Positions 33,780 to 43,845 of a stretch of 64,000 bases of DNA are shown here, piece by piece (within the stretch, counting starts at the first letter, position 1; every line of letters begins with the position of its first letter). Position numbers and translations under genes: made by a program. The stretch is from Peronospora farinosa (lineage: Eukaryota > Oomycota > Peronosporomycetes > Peronosporales > Peronosporaceae): the NCBI GenBank assembly GCA_947646735.1, contig CANTFK010000182.1, forward strand, positions 478,501-542,500, read 5' to 3'. The notes below the pieces were generated by a model. The model was given only the letters and a program-made list of their open reading frames with translations. It made no database searches and was not told where the DNA came from.

Positions 33780-34375
33780 AATTGATGTTAAGCGAGATGC
33801 CAGTGAAGTCCAGGCTGCCTAAGAGGTGAGCAGGGACAACTTGGCTAGACGCGGTCGTAACCGCAATTTTTTTGGTATTCTTCAGGCTTTGATTGCGAGA
33901 CGAATATCGTCAGGGGTGCGTGGGTTCTTAAAAATTGCCATCACATCCGTGCGAGTGACATAGCGCAGTTGCATTACTCCAAAGCAATAACGGCGTGTTG
34001 TGTAGCCGTTTGCACGCAAAACGATCCGGAAGGAACATGGCAAACTTCACAGGATCGATATAAACTTTAGGTGCAAAAATCATGAGAAGTATGTCGCACG
34101 TTAATTAAGATAGTGCTGCCCGAAAAACTTTAACATCAGGGAAAACATAGTCGAAAAGTTGATCCATTAAAGCACTAGGCGCATCAAACCTGTCTTGAAG
34201 ATACGACAAAACATCCGAGTAGCCATCAGGAAGTGTAACACCACGGGTTGCGCGATATGCCACGTGGGTGCGGTAGGTGTAATCCAACCAGTTGTCAGGC
34301 AACTTTTACATATGCCGAAGATACCCAGGCTGAACTTCGATCGCCGCCACCCCAATACTGACGATAGCATCGTCG
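33780..34375 (-). pseudogene. LINE E ORF1 fragment
   Basis: APKVYIDPVKFAMFLPDRF and NTPLLLWSNATALCH match APAIYHDPVKVQAL and SYFLLWSDETLAALC of the LINE C ORF1. Confidence 0.55.
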
Positions 34376-35450
34376 CAGGGTCTCGTGACCCAGTCCGGAG
34401 GGCGTGTTCACAGAATTAATCTTGAGGCGTACATCCGCCGCAGCAGGAGCTCGAATGAAATGTTTTGATAAATTGTTCTCCCATAGCAACGTCTAGATCA
34501 TTCTTGGAGACCAGATTTTGTTCGCGAAGTGCTTTCGAAAAATCCAAATAATGCTGACGAGATCAGTCACGCGAAATCGATTGAAGTTGCTAGCATCCAG
34601 CGCAAAGGATTAGGCGCTCTCACGTGAAACAGTGTGAAGGAGACGAAGCTGAGCAGCTTTCGCTCCCATTCGCCGTTGGTATTCTTGGCTTAATTAAATG
34701 CGGTCGCGGCGCTTATGTATATTCAGCAGAAAATCAGAATTGCGATTTGGATCGATGGAGGCTGCAAGATGTGGAAGGCTGAGGCAAAAATGGTCTTGGC
34801 CAGCCTCATCTTTGAGAAGCCAAGGTGGGCACTTGAATGGCAGCGAGGCAGTAGTTGGAGTGTCGGCAGACGAGGCTGAGAATTTTACAGGGATATGGCC
34901 CGCTTTCCTGAAGCTAGAGCCAAGCAAGTGATGGGATGAGCGAATGTACGTATCGTAAACGTCGACTGAAGCGAGGCAATCGTCAATTCAATTCTTGGAC
35001 TAGGGCCCCCTAAATTCGCGCACGTCCGGGTGCTGGAGGCGCCAAAAGTCGGTTAGCCCAAGACTGATCATTCAGTCAAAAAGCTCAGCACTGCCAGAGT
35101 CATGGAAAGTCGCGCTTGGAGTAGCTTGGTCCATAGACTTATCCATAGTCATATTAAGATCTCTCGGTACAATATGTACAAAGAGTCGTCTAAATGTCGA
35201 GGTAACGCTGAAAAAGAAGATGGGACTGTCTTTTGGGCAGACTGGTCCGTAAACCACGTTTAATTAAATTTGTAGGTGCCCAAGAGTGGCAGACACACAC
35301 AAATAGCGGTGGCACAAAACGCTGTTGTCGCCGAGTCGACAGGTTTAGTGTGCAAATCTTGAAAAGGGTGCGCTCCATTAAATAAAAGAGCAACACCATT
35401 TCGAGCCATAAACACGGGTAGCAGAATTTGACCAAGACGGGGCCGCATTA
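34376..35450 (-). pseudogene. LINE D endonuclease and linker remnant
   Basis: ARNGVALLFNGAHPFQDL matches IRNGVALILSSTHPFTSV of LINE C. VYGPVCPKDSPIFFFSV and HIVPRDLNMTMDKSMDQATP carry a damaged GDLN motif (RDLN). LLKDEAGQDHF...NIHKRRDRI is the linker. The last block before the break is RQYWGG. Stops and frame changes throughout. Confidence 0.65.
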
Positions 35451-35811
35451 GCGTCCGCGGTATGCAAAAAAATCATTATTCACCAGCACTTGATGACTGG
35501 AGAGGCGTGTTTCTTGAAGAGCTACAAGCTAGTAACGAGAAAGTAAATCCTGGTAGAATGGAAGGCGTGGCTTGTTGTGCCCGTTCACATTGAGTAAAAC
35601 CGCCTTAAAGGTCCACGCCTCCTGCCTAGAAGTGAAGACGAGGCGTCATCAATCCAGTCTGGGAGGGAGGCAGGGCTTGCAAAGCCAGTGCTAGGGACTT
35701 AAGAAAGCCAGAAGCGTGGTCGTACTGAAGAAGCTCCATAGCAAAAGAGCTAAAACCAAGACGCCACAAGGTTTCATCCGTTAACAATGGAGTTGCGAGA
35801 TTTACAAAGAA

Positions 35812-37589
35812 TCAGGGAGAGTCATCCAGCGGGACAAACAGCTCAAGCGCATCGTGGTAAACAGTGGGAGGCATGATGTGTACAACCACATCCCACTTAG
35901 AAAGTACCAACAACGCAGGTTTAGAAGATGCATCCGGGGAACGGCGGAGCAACTTTTTCAGGATGGATATGCCTCGACCTGATGTTTCCAAAAGGCGCAG
36001 ACAAGCCAAGTATTCCGTATGCTGTGATGGAGGTGTAGATGCTAGAAGGCGGCAAGAAGCGCGAGTAACCGCGAGCTTGTCCAAGACGCTGGGGTCTCAA
36101 GCGCTTTTGATAGTAAGCCAGGATTGACTTCAATGGAAGCAAGTTGTTCCATCGGACAACTTATAGATACATTGGACAAGAATTTGTCAATGTAAATGAA
36201 CAGGTCCGTCCTTTCCATCACCTCTACGTCGTACACAGCAGTGGCTGGTTGAATACGGTGTTGATAATCTTCATGATTGGGACGGAGAGGGGTGCTTTCG
36301 ACGCAAGCTTCAGCGTCTTCAGCGTGGCGGATCTCCAGATCATAATGCCACTTAGAGTGATCTGTGTCAGGATCATCCAACCATAATGTGCTGTAGTAGT
36401 TTAGCTTGACTAAGTCAGTAGCGTGAGCAACCCCGGTAGCTTGGTCAAAGTCGAAAGAAAGTGGATGTGTCTCAAACAATTTTGTACCGGCTTTACCAAG
36501 TAAGGCCAGACGGTTCTTGGACGCCTTGGCCCATATAGGAGCCGTTGAAGGGAAAGTAGAAGCGTTAATTTGCTCCTTCAGAAATTGCTCCAGTTCTTGC
36601 TGAGAGGAAACAGAGTCAGCGTCGCTATCATCAAAGTCGAGAGCGGGTGGAACGTCGTCGACGGGCATATCTTGAACCACCTCGTCTCCCAATCCAGCGG
36701 GCAACATCCCAGGATGGAGCGGGGATAGCCTGACGGATAGACGACTCGTAGTGCGACTGCCAATCCCCAGATTGTGATCCTGGGGAAGGATTTGTTACGG
36801 TCGAGGACGGGGCAGCCGGTGGCGTGGCGCGTGACGCCTGCCGCTGGCGAATTGATGGTGGTGTAACGCGGTTGTACCGATCAACCTTGTGATTAATAAA
36901 ACACGGAAACAAGGTGACCATCCCATCATCAGGCGATGGGAAATGAATTTCCCGAAGAGGCGCGGATGGGGTCGGGACCAAAACATCCGGGGCAGTGTTT
37001 TGGGCAAAATAAACCGTGCGGTCGCGAGAAGGCAAGCCGTTGCGAACATAGGTAGGCAGGACGCACGTAGGAGGGACGTCGTGAGATGCGAACCCGTCGA
37101 AGATCATGCGGTCAGTAACCTCGGCTGGGAGGCGGACCAGATCCACGTAGTAACGCGAGCCATATTTAGAAAAACTAGCGATCTGAATTGTGGTTTTAAA
37201 CGCTGTTAAGGAAAGTTGGCTTAATTTGATGTCATGTCATATGAGACACACGTAAAACGAATACCCGCGTTGGGTATGATGAGAAAGTCTTGAAGGAGAC
37301 GGGCTTGGCGCGCGTCTTTCCACACTTGAGGTTGCGAGTCCGTTGCCAATTCGTCAAGCAAATCCGACAGATGTTTCTTGCGAACCGTCGTCGGACAAGG
37401 AATCCACATCTGGTGGAGGTCCGAGGGCGCAGCTGGCGAGGGTGCCAGCTTGAGGGCATTTGCACGAAGGGCATCATAATTGGCCGAGGCCAACTCGGCC
37501 TCGCTCGCTGCGAGGAGCGAATCAGTAGGGACCTGGCGTGGGCGAGCCACGCGCGTGGTCGTAGGGGGTGCACGAGGAATCTTTTCCAC
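35812..37589 (-). pseudogene. LINE D ORF1 remnant
   Basis: Starts MEKIPRAPPTTTRVARPRQV at 37589 and continues through DRTVYFAQNTAPDVLVPTPS and PLREIHFPSPDDGMVTLFP (shared with LINE B ORF1) to MPPTVYHDALELFVPLDD near 35830. Pieces lie in several frames. An RNA-binding or nucleic-acid chaperone role is usual for LINE ORF1; no such domain is recognised here. Confidence 0.6.
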
Positions 37590-38247
37590 TCTTGAATAAA
37601 TGCAATTGTAGGGGGGGATAAGGGCCCTTCTTTTTTTGAATATATATCCTCTGTCTGTTCTTTTTTTTTCTTTTTAAAGGGTGGTAGGATTTGTGAGATC
37701 GGATAGGCTAGGAAGAGTTGCCTACGATGCTAACGGAAGCTACGCGGATGACTGACTGCGGTAAGGTGCAAACTTGAGCTTAGAGGGCTTGAGCGCCAAA
37801 AAGATAAGAGAGTCTTAACCGTAAGCCACGCAACGCTGAATGTACCTAAATACACGGCGTGTTGCGGCTGCAGTCCTAAACCGAGAGCTTCAGACCCGTA
37901 AACCGCTTGAACGGGGGTTCTTACGTCCTCTCAATCAAGTGCGATTTGCAAAAGATGTCAGGAAAGGGATATGAAAATTCAGGAAAAGGCGCGATAGACA
38001 ACCGAGGACCGAGGCGGCGCGGCAAATGTGAACTCGAGGTGAAGGGAAACGGCAGAGACCGCGAAGTCTAAGCCGAGCGTGAAGCGTAGAGTCGACGAGG
38101 TAGACAACTGGCGAGACGAACGGGTCGACGAGGCCAGAGTGAACAGCGAAGAGTGCGCAAGGGGGACGACGAACAAACAGGGCTTGAACGATGTCGCAAG
38201 GGAGGGCCTTTTACTGTCACTTGGGCAGGAGAATGCAAATTGAGAAC

Positions 38248-38264
38248 TGGAGGGCAAGTCTGGT
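38248..38264. repeat. 17-bp 18S rRNA segment between LINE D and a further LINE 3' end
   Basis: tggagggcaagtctggt is identical to conserved 18S rRNA immediately before GCCAGCAGCCGCGG. It lies between the 5' end of LINE D and the 3' end of another minus-strand LINE, as expected for a target-site duplication in a tandem insertion. Confidence 0.85.
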
Positions 38265-38440
38265 TAAATTGGGTGTTTATTATTTGGTATTAACTACGCT
38301 AGGAGAGGTCGGTAGGATTCGTTCTCACAGGCCATGCATTTTGGGGGTGCATGTCACTTGCCGAACACATGAACTGTGAGAGGTGATTAACTTCGCATGG
38401 AGAGGTCGGTAGTGCTCTCTGATACCCCCCCAGGGGTATC
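38265..38440 (-). mobile_element. LINE 3' terminal fragment
   Basis: Minus-strand 3' end carrying an AATAAA signal (tttatt on plus) about 15 bp from the 18S junction, as in LINE B and C. It holds two copies of ggagaggtcggtag and ends at a small hairpin (gatacccc/ggggtatc, 38421-38440), where mitochondrial-like DNA begins. Confidence 0.55.
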
Positions 38441-38545
38441 GGAAAGTCTTATAAAACAAATATTAAATCAAAATTATTTACCTTTAAATAATTCAATTGT
38501 TCAACCTTTTTTAAATTTTATCTATTATTTAAGAAAGATTGAACC

Positions 38546-38618
38546 GGCGATTATAACTTAAAGGTAGAGTGTTAGATTGTGGGTCTAAGTGTTATGGGTT
38601 CAAGTCCCATTTTTCGCC
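38546..38618 (+). tRNA. trnH: tRNA-His(GTG), mitochondrial type, in NUMT
   Basis: Anticodon stem ttaga/tctaa closes the loop ttgtggg with anticodon GTG. T arm atggg-ttcaagt-cccat is perfect. The extra 5' G pairs with the C at position 73, as in tRNA-His. The acceptor stem has two T-T mismatches, suggesting decay after transfer to the nucleus. Confidence 0.75.
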
Positions 38619-38800
38619 CATCAATTATTTACGCTTCATTAACTGCTCTAAGGCAAACTGATTTAGAACGTATTATAGCTTATGCATCAGTTGCTCATAT
38701 GATTTTTATTATTTTAGGTAATTTTTCTGTTTTTAATCAAAAGGTAAATACTTTATTTTTAGCTGGAATGAAGTCCAAATATATCAATTTTGTATTTTAA
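38619..38800 (+). pseudogene. nad4: nad4 fragment (mitochondrial NADH dehydrogenase subunit 4)
   Basis: The frame reads IIYASLTALRQTDLERIIAY then ASVAHMIFIILGNFSVFNQ, the conserved proton-channel region of ND4/NuoM (ALRQTDxKxxIAYxSVAHM). Only about 40 conserved residues remain; the frame then runs into unrelated residues and a stop. Non-functional in the nucleus. Confidence 0.8.
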
Positions 38801-39188
38801 TTATTTTATAGGGGCTATGGGTAAAATTATCAAAAACTGTTTTTCAATCAAAAAAATAAAAAAAATATTTTAAATTTAAACTAAAAAAGTAATATAAACC
38901 ATGAAACTTGATTAAAAAATGAAAATTGATCGAATTATGGCATATCTTAAAAAATTTATTTATTCAATATATATTTTTCTTGAAAGAAACCTTTTATTTT
39001 ATTATTATCTTTTAATTTTTAAATTTTTTGGAATAGTTTGAATAGAGAACAATTTAGAAATTCAATGGAACATCATTAGAATCATTCTGCTCGGTATCAA
39101 ATCCCATGAATGAACAGTTGAAAAATATGAGTATTTTTTTGACTTGATAATAATGATTCATAATCATTTTCAAGACCGATAAATTCTC

Positions 39189-39262
39189 TTGCGCTTGCGG
39201 GAATCGAACCAATGACCGCTGGGTCATCAGGTCAATGCTTAGCCACTGCACCAGGGGGTACT
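39189..39262 (-). tRNA. Degenerate tRNA-like sequence or SINE head
   Basis: On the minus strand an A box (tggtgcagtggctaag) and a B box (ggttcgattcc) occur at tRNA-like spacing. The T stem and anticodon stem pair poorly, so this is a tRNA pseudogene or the head of a tRNA-derived SINE. Confidence 0.4.
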
Positions 39263-39297
39263 GATGGACCCAATTCGCCTGATCAAGACATTATACT

Positions 39298-39921
39298 ATG
39301 AGACAGGTCGCAAGACCCCCCTCGTTCAGTTCGCTCTTTTGTGAAATGGGTGAACTTCCAGAAAGGATTTTCAATTCTTTGGTTTACCAAGGCTCGGTAG
39401 AAGAGCTAACGCTCAAGGAACTGTGTGCGGTGATCGACAAATTTGTTTCAACCTTTGATTTAACTCACGATCCGGACTCAGTAATGACGACGGTAGAAGC
39501 CCAATTAAGCCTTTTTCGTGTTCTTCTCGATACTAAGGCGGAGGGCAATTTTCACCATCTGCGGGCCAAGGTTTTTGGTCACGCAGTGCTTCGTGTTGCT
39601 GCAACTAGAGATTACCTATCTTCGGATGTTGGATCTCTTATGCAATGGCTGGGAAAACTATACTTAGACAAGCCAGACTTCGATTTTCAGTCAGTACTCA
39701 GCCAGCTTTGACCAGATCACGATCAATACTGGAGCCAAGTAGAATTGGCTGAATTTGATCTCGCGATTCAAATAGTTGCTCCCAGTGTGTATATGGATCC
39801 CCTAAAATTGGGTACTTTACTTGGGAAGGCAGCATCAGCATTACCCCATCCACTTTGGCTGTTGTGGGACGACTCGACTTTGGCTTCTCTAGTTTTCTCT
39901 CCACTTTTGGAGCGTATTTAG
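39298..39921 (+). pseudogene. LINE F ORF1 remnant
   Basis: The open frame 39298-39711 continues past a stop with APSVYMDPLKLGTLLGKAAS and LWLLWDDSTLASLV, matching APAIYHDPVKVQAL and LLWSDETLAALC of LINE C ORF1. The N-terminal half is missing. Confidence 0.6.
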
Positions 39922-40177
39922 GGTGCCGCGATACCTTTCGACCTTCGCGACACAATTTTCTTCCTTCGGGAAAGGGCTACTACAGTGGCACCCCAAGTTT
40001 CGCCTTCTCTCTTAGGAAGTTTGGGCCCTTCGGGGATACTCGATTAACGCGAATGGTTTTAATACCGTAACGCAAGCAACACTCAACTACTTTTCACACA
40101 ATTTCCACTGTGTGGGCCTCCGAGAGACCTGATTTACGGAAATCCAGACTTTCAAGCGGGCCAAACATCTCTGGAAA

Positions 40178-43100
40178 ATGGCTTCCCAACTTAATACCAG
40201 TTTTTGGTCTCAAGATAATTTGGACACTTACACTGGACAATCTGGAGTTGGACTGCTTCTTACCTTAACATGCCCGGTTCAGGGCCTTCAGGACGTTACT
40301 CTTCACTATGCATGTTCCTCAGATTTAATATTTCGCTACTTGCTGGTACAAGGTACTGTGGACTCGGTAATTACCTACATCCATGTAGTATATGCCACCG
40401 TATAGCCAGGACAGCGTCCACTAATTTTTGATAGTCTTCCTCGTCATTTTGAGGACGATGCTCATCACATAGTAATGGGCGACTTCAATACTGTATTTTC
40501 CAGTCAGCTTGACCAAGCTCGCTTCCATGACCAAGCTCGACAGCAAGGGCGTGAGGAACTTCTGGATTGGCTGAATGATTTACGATTAGTGGATGCGTGG
40601 CGACTACAGAATCCTGATCTTCAGGAATTTACAAGCCCGACTGGTACTTTTTGGATTAACTATGTTTTCGTAGACTATAGACTTAATTGATCAGTGTTTC
40701 AAGATATCTTCCATGATTTTCGAGCCAAGTCTGGCACGGAAGACCACATTGGTCTGACCTTTCGGCTTGGATCAACGTGTCTCAAGCCACCTGGACGAGC
40801 GCCATGGAAATGTCTCGCATGGGTTATTAATCTGCCTGAAGCTCAAGTCTATCTATCAGATTCATCATGCAAGCTTACTGCACCCTTTCTGCCGTGTATA
40901 TGGAACTATAACCCTGGCTGCTTGCTCGATGAGCACAAACGGAAAGACTCAAATTTTCTGCGAGAATTATTTCACTTCAAGAAGAATAGTCGTAAGCGCA
41001 AAATTGAAGGACTCCACGTGGAGATAAACAAGCTCAAGCGCCAACAAGCGCTTTATACAACTGTGGATATATCGGCTACTCTATCTTTGGCTAAAGCAGA
41101 GCTCCATACAAAATTGGATGAATCCGCTCACTACGCCTCCAAGCAGAAATTCGCCTCGGATATTCAAGCAACTGAGCGATGCTCTAAATTTTTCTTTCGG
41201 CCACCCCAAGTACTCTACAAGTCTCCCATTCCTGTGGAATCGGCCGAAGATTTAGAGCCAGCTTGCTAAGCCTTTAACTCTTATTGGTCTGGTATATATT
41301 GCTCGCCTTCTCGAGAATTTGGGCAAGCGAAGCCAAATTGGGATCGCATGGGACTTTCTCAGATTTTACAGCATACGTCGTCAGTATTGACGCCGGAGGA
41401 CAGGGCTAACTTGGATAGCCCCCTTACAGCTAATGATTTCTATTGGGCTTTACAGCATACGACGCCTGGGAAGACGCCAGGTCCGGATGGCTTGCCTCTT
41501 GACTATTATAAAGTCGATTTACCCCTTTGCAGCCGTATTTTAGAGGTGATTTACGGTGCCCAATTTCACAAGAGGAAAATGATCAAATTTCAGTGGCGGG
41601 CTCAGATTTCGCTGCTATATAAGCACAGTGATAGAACATTGCCTAGCAACTATCGGCCTATTACCCTTCTTAACGTATACGCTAAATCAGGGCCCGAAAT
41701 TTTGGCGCACCGACTTGGCCGTGTTTTGAAGTATCTTTTGCACTCAGAACAATCTGGGTCTGTTCCAGGTCGGGGTATTCGGCAAGCCTATATTCGCTTG
41801 AAAGCACTGGCACAGTTATACTCAAATTTTGATACTCCAGCAGGTGCAGTTCTATTGGACTTCGCTAAGCTTTTGATAGTGTGGTATGGGATGCTTTGGA
41901 TATGATTCTACAACACTTTGGATTTGGGCAGTCTTTTCGACGCTGGATTAAAGTCTATTTCCTGGCACCCTGGTCTCCCTCATGTTCAATGGACGACCGC
42001 TGGCCCCGTTTGAACTGGGAGCTGGAGTTCGTCAAGGGGATCCTCTATCACCTGCGCTTTTTGTGCTCTTTATTGAGCCTTTTCTCGATTTTCTTCGTGT
42101 CAAAATTCAGGATATGGGACTTCTCTGTGGGTCTTCGACACACTCGGTCATCAGTTTTGCAGATGATTGTACTGGTCTTCTGCATGACCTACGGCACACA
42201 AAGAATTTACTTGGATTCGTCGATCAATTTTGTTTGGCAACTGGCATGAGGCTTAATACCGCTTAGACTGTGGTGCTGCCATTTCGGCCTTGGTCTGCGG
42301 CTACTGAACCTCTGAGACTGGAACTCGAGCAATTGGGTGTCGTAGTTGTGGGGAATTCTGGGCGTACCAAACTGCTTGGAATTTACTATGGACCGCAGCT
42401 AAGTAATGCTGATCGCCTTCAGCACTTACTGGCTGAAATGCAAGCGCGGTGCTCCTTATGGACTCACCGATCTCGCACTCTTCGTGGTCAAGTATTAATT
42501 TTGCAGCAGATTATTTTACCAATTCTCTAGTTTTCGGCCAGTGTTTGTCATGTACCGGCGACTGGATTTCAAGACCAAGTCTCAACTTTGATATCTCAAT
42601 TTCTGTGTAAATCCAAGTCCAAAATTGCCCTATTAAAGGATTGGTGAATTTTATCCACCTGGACTCGGCGGAGTGGTCCCCAATCCGGTGAGTGACATGA
42701 TTCAGAGCTTGCAGGTTTACATGCTGTGCAAGATTATTTTGGCAGCTCGTACTCACTCAATTGCGGAGGTCCCCTCTTGGGTGGAGCCGGGCAATCTGTC
42801 TATTTGACCAAGCCATATCCCCATGGGGACAAGATTTTGATATCTTGTATGCGTCTGTATCGACTATCCCGGATTACTCTAAGTCTCACCGTTGGGCCCA
42901 GCTTGGAGATTACTGGCACTCCGTTCTTTTCATCTGATATACGCGTCTTCGGAAGAAGTTGGTACGCCGGCAATCAAGTTTCGACAAACTAAGTATTTCA
43001 ATACTAAACAACGTTGATATCATGTACAAATGTAATGGGCGCACTCTGGCTGGGCAACCAAGGTAGACTGAATTGACTATACTGTTCAAGATCAGGAACT

Positions 43101-43845
43101 TTTTCGGCCCAGCGACTTATATCAAGTTTGCGGTAGTACCGTTACATGTGAAACTATCTCGGTGTTCCTCCGTACTCTTCAACATTGTCGTTCTACCGGT
43201 GCAAGCGCCTGCTTTAATTTTTTGGCTCGACTTCACTGTCTTCTTGGGCTCTCAAGGTATTCCATATTGGACCAGCTCCTACTACCCGGTATTTCTGCGC
43301 ATCTCATGACTGGGTTTTTGATGCTACTATGCTCGAAGAACTCATTGTGTCTCGAATACGGTCCATTATTGTCAAGTGTACCAACCCAGTGCTGCCACTG
43401 TCGCGCTTGGGTTTGGATGAAGGACCTCCGCCAACTATGTAGAATAGCGACCTCAAAATGGGGAAGCATCTACTTCCAGTATATGAAGACCTGCTGTACC
43501 GGCTTCAGCATAATGTTTTCTTCCTGATTATTATAGGCTGCAACATCTCCCTGGTACACTTACTCTATGTCATCATGAATGTGAAACTTGGAGACGGCGC
43601 CCCACCTCTTTTGGAACTTTGAATTTGCTATTTAACTTTGGACTATTGGCTTAAAAAGTTTCAGCCGCTGTTTACCTCACCACTTGGATGGAACTCGGTG
43701 CTTCTATTCATTATTGAGACAACACTGGACGCAAAGACGTTGTATGGATACAGTCTTTTCGTGGTCTTTTATATCGTCCGTGCGGTCATCTTTCGCTGTC
43801 TTTGGATGCACCGTAATAATGTTCAATTTCATGATCTTCAACCCA
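40178..43845 (+). pseudogene. LINE F ORF2 (endonuclease, RT) remnant
   Basis: Endonuclease: SGVGLLLTL, YIHVVYA, HIVMGDFNTVFSSQLDQARF and NYVFVDYRL (40178-40690). Linker with LDEHKRKDSNFLREL. RT: TPGKTPGPDGLPLDYYK, LPSNYRPITLLN, AGAVLLDFAK (41440-41870), then after a frameshift GVRQGDPLSPALFVLFIEPF and SFADD at 42153-42167. C-terminal FRCLWMHRNN near 43800. At least five frame changes or stops. The endonuclease GDFN and the RT FADD residues themselves are preserved. Confidence 0.8.

Larger units (their letters stand above)
30595..34375 (-). mobile_element. LINE E, heavily decayed
   Basis: Minus-strand pieces of the same LINE family in the expected order from right to left: ORF1 part (33780-34375), an AT-rich interruption (33150-33770), an endonuclease part (32640-32960) and the C-terminal region (30602-31830). 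The RT core is not recognisable. Confidence 0.65.
34376..38247 (-). mobile_element. LINE D, 3'-truncated
   Basis: Minus-strand LINE with its 5' end at 38247 directly beside a 17-bp 18S segment. From right to left: 5' UTR (37590-38247), ORF1 (35812-37589), endonuclease and linker (34376-35450). At about 34375 it passes into LINE E ORF1, so RT and 3' end are missing here. Confidence 0.75.
38441..39055 (+). other. Nuclear insertion of mitochondrial DNA (NUMT)
   Basis: AT-rich sequence with a mitochondrial-type tRNA-His directly followed by an nad4 fragment; both fit oomycete mtDNA. The right part (38800-39055) is also AT-rich, with a short ORF starting MAYLKKFIYSIYIFLE that I could not assign. 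Edges are estimates. Confidence 0.75.
39298..43845 (+). mobile_element. LINE F, nearly full coding span, decayed
   Basis: Plus-strand LINE of the same broad family: ORF1 part, APE endonuclease, RT with intact FADD, and C-terminal region. The 5' end abuts the tRNA-like/NUMT segment and the 3' end breaks at about 43845 into Copia reverse transcriptase in the opposite orientation. Many stops and frameshifts. Confidence 0.8.
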
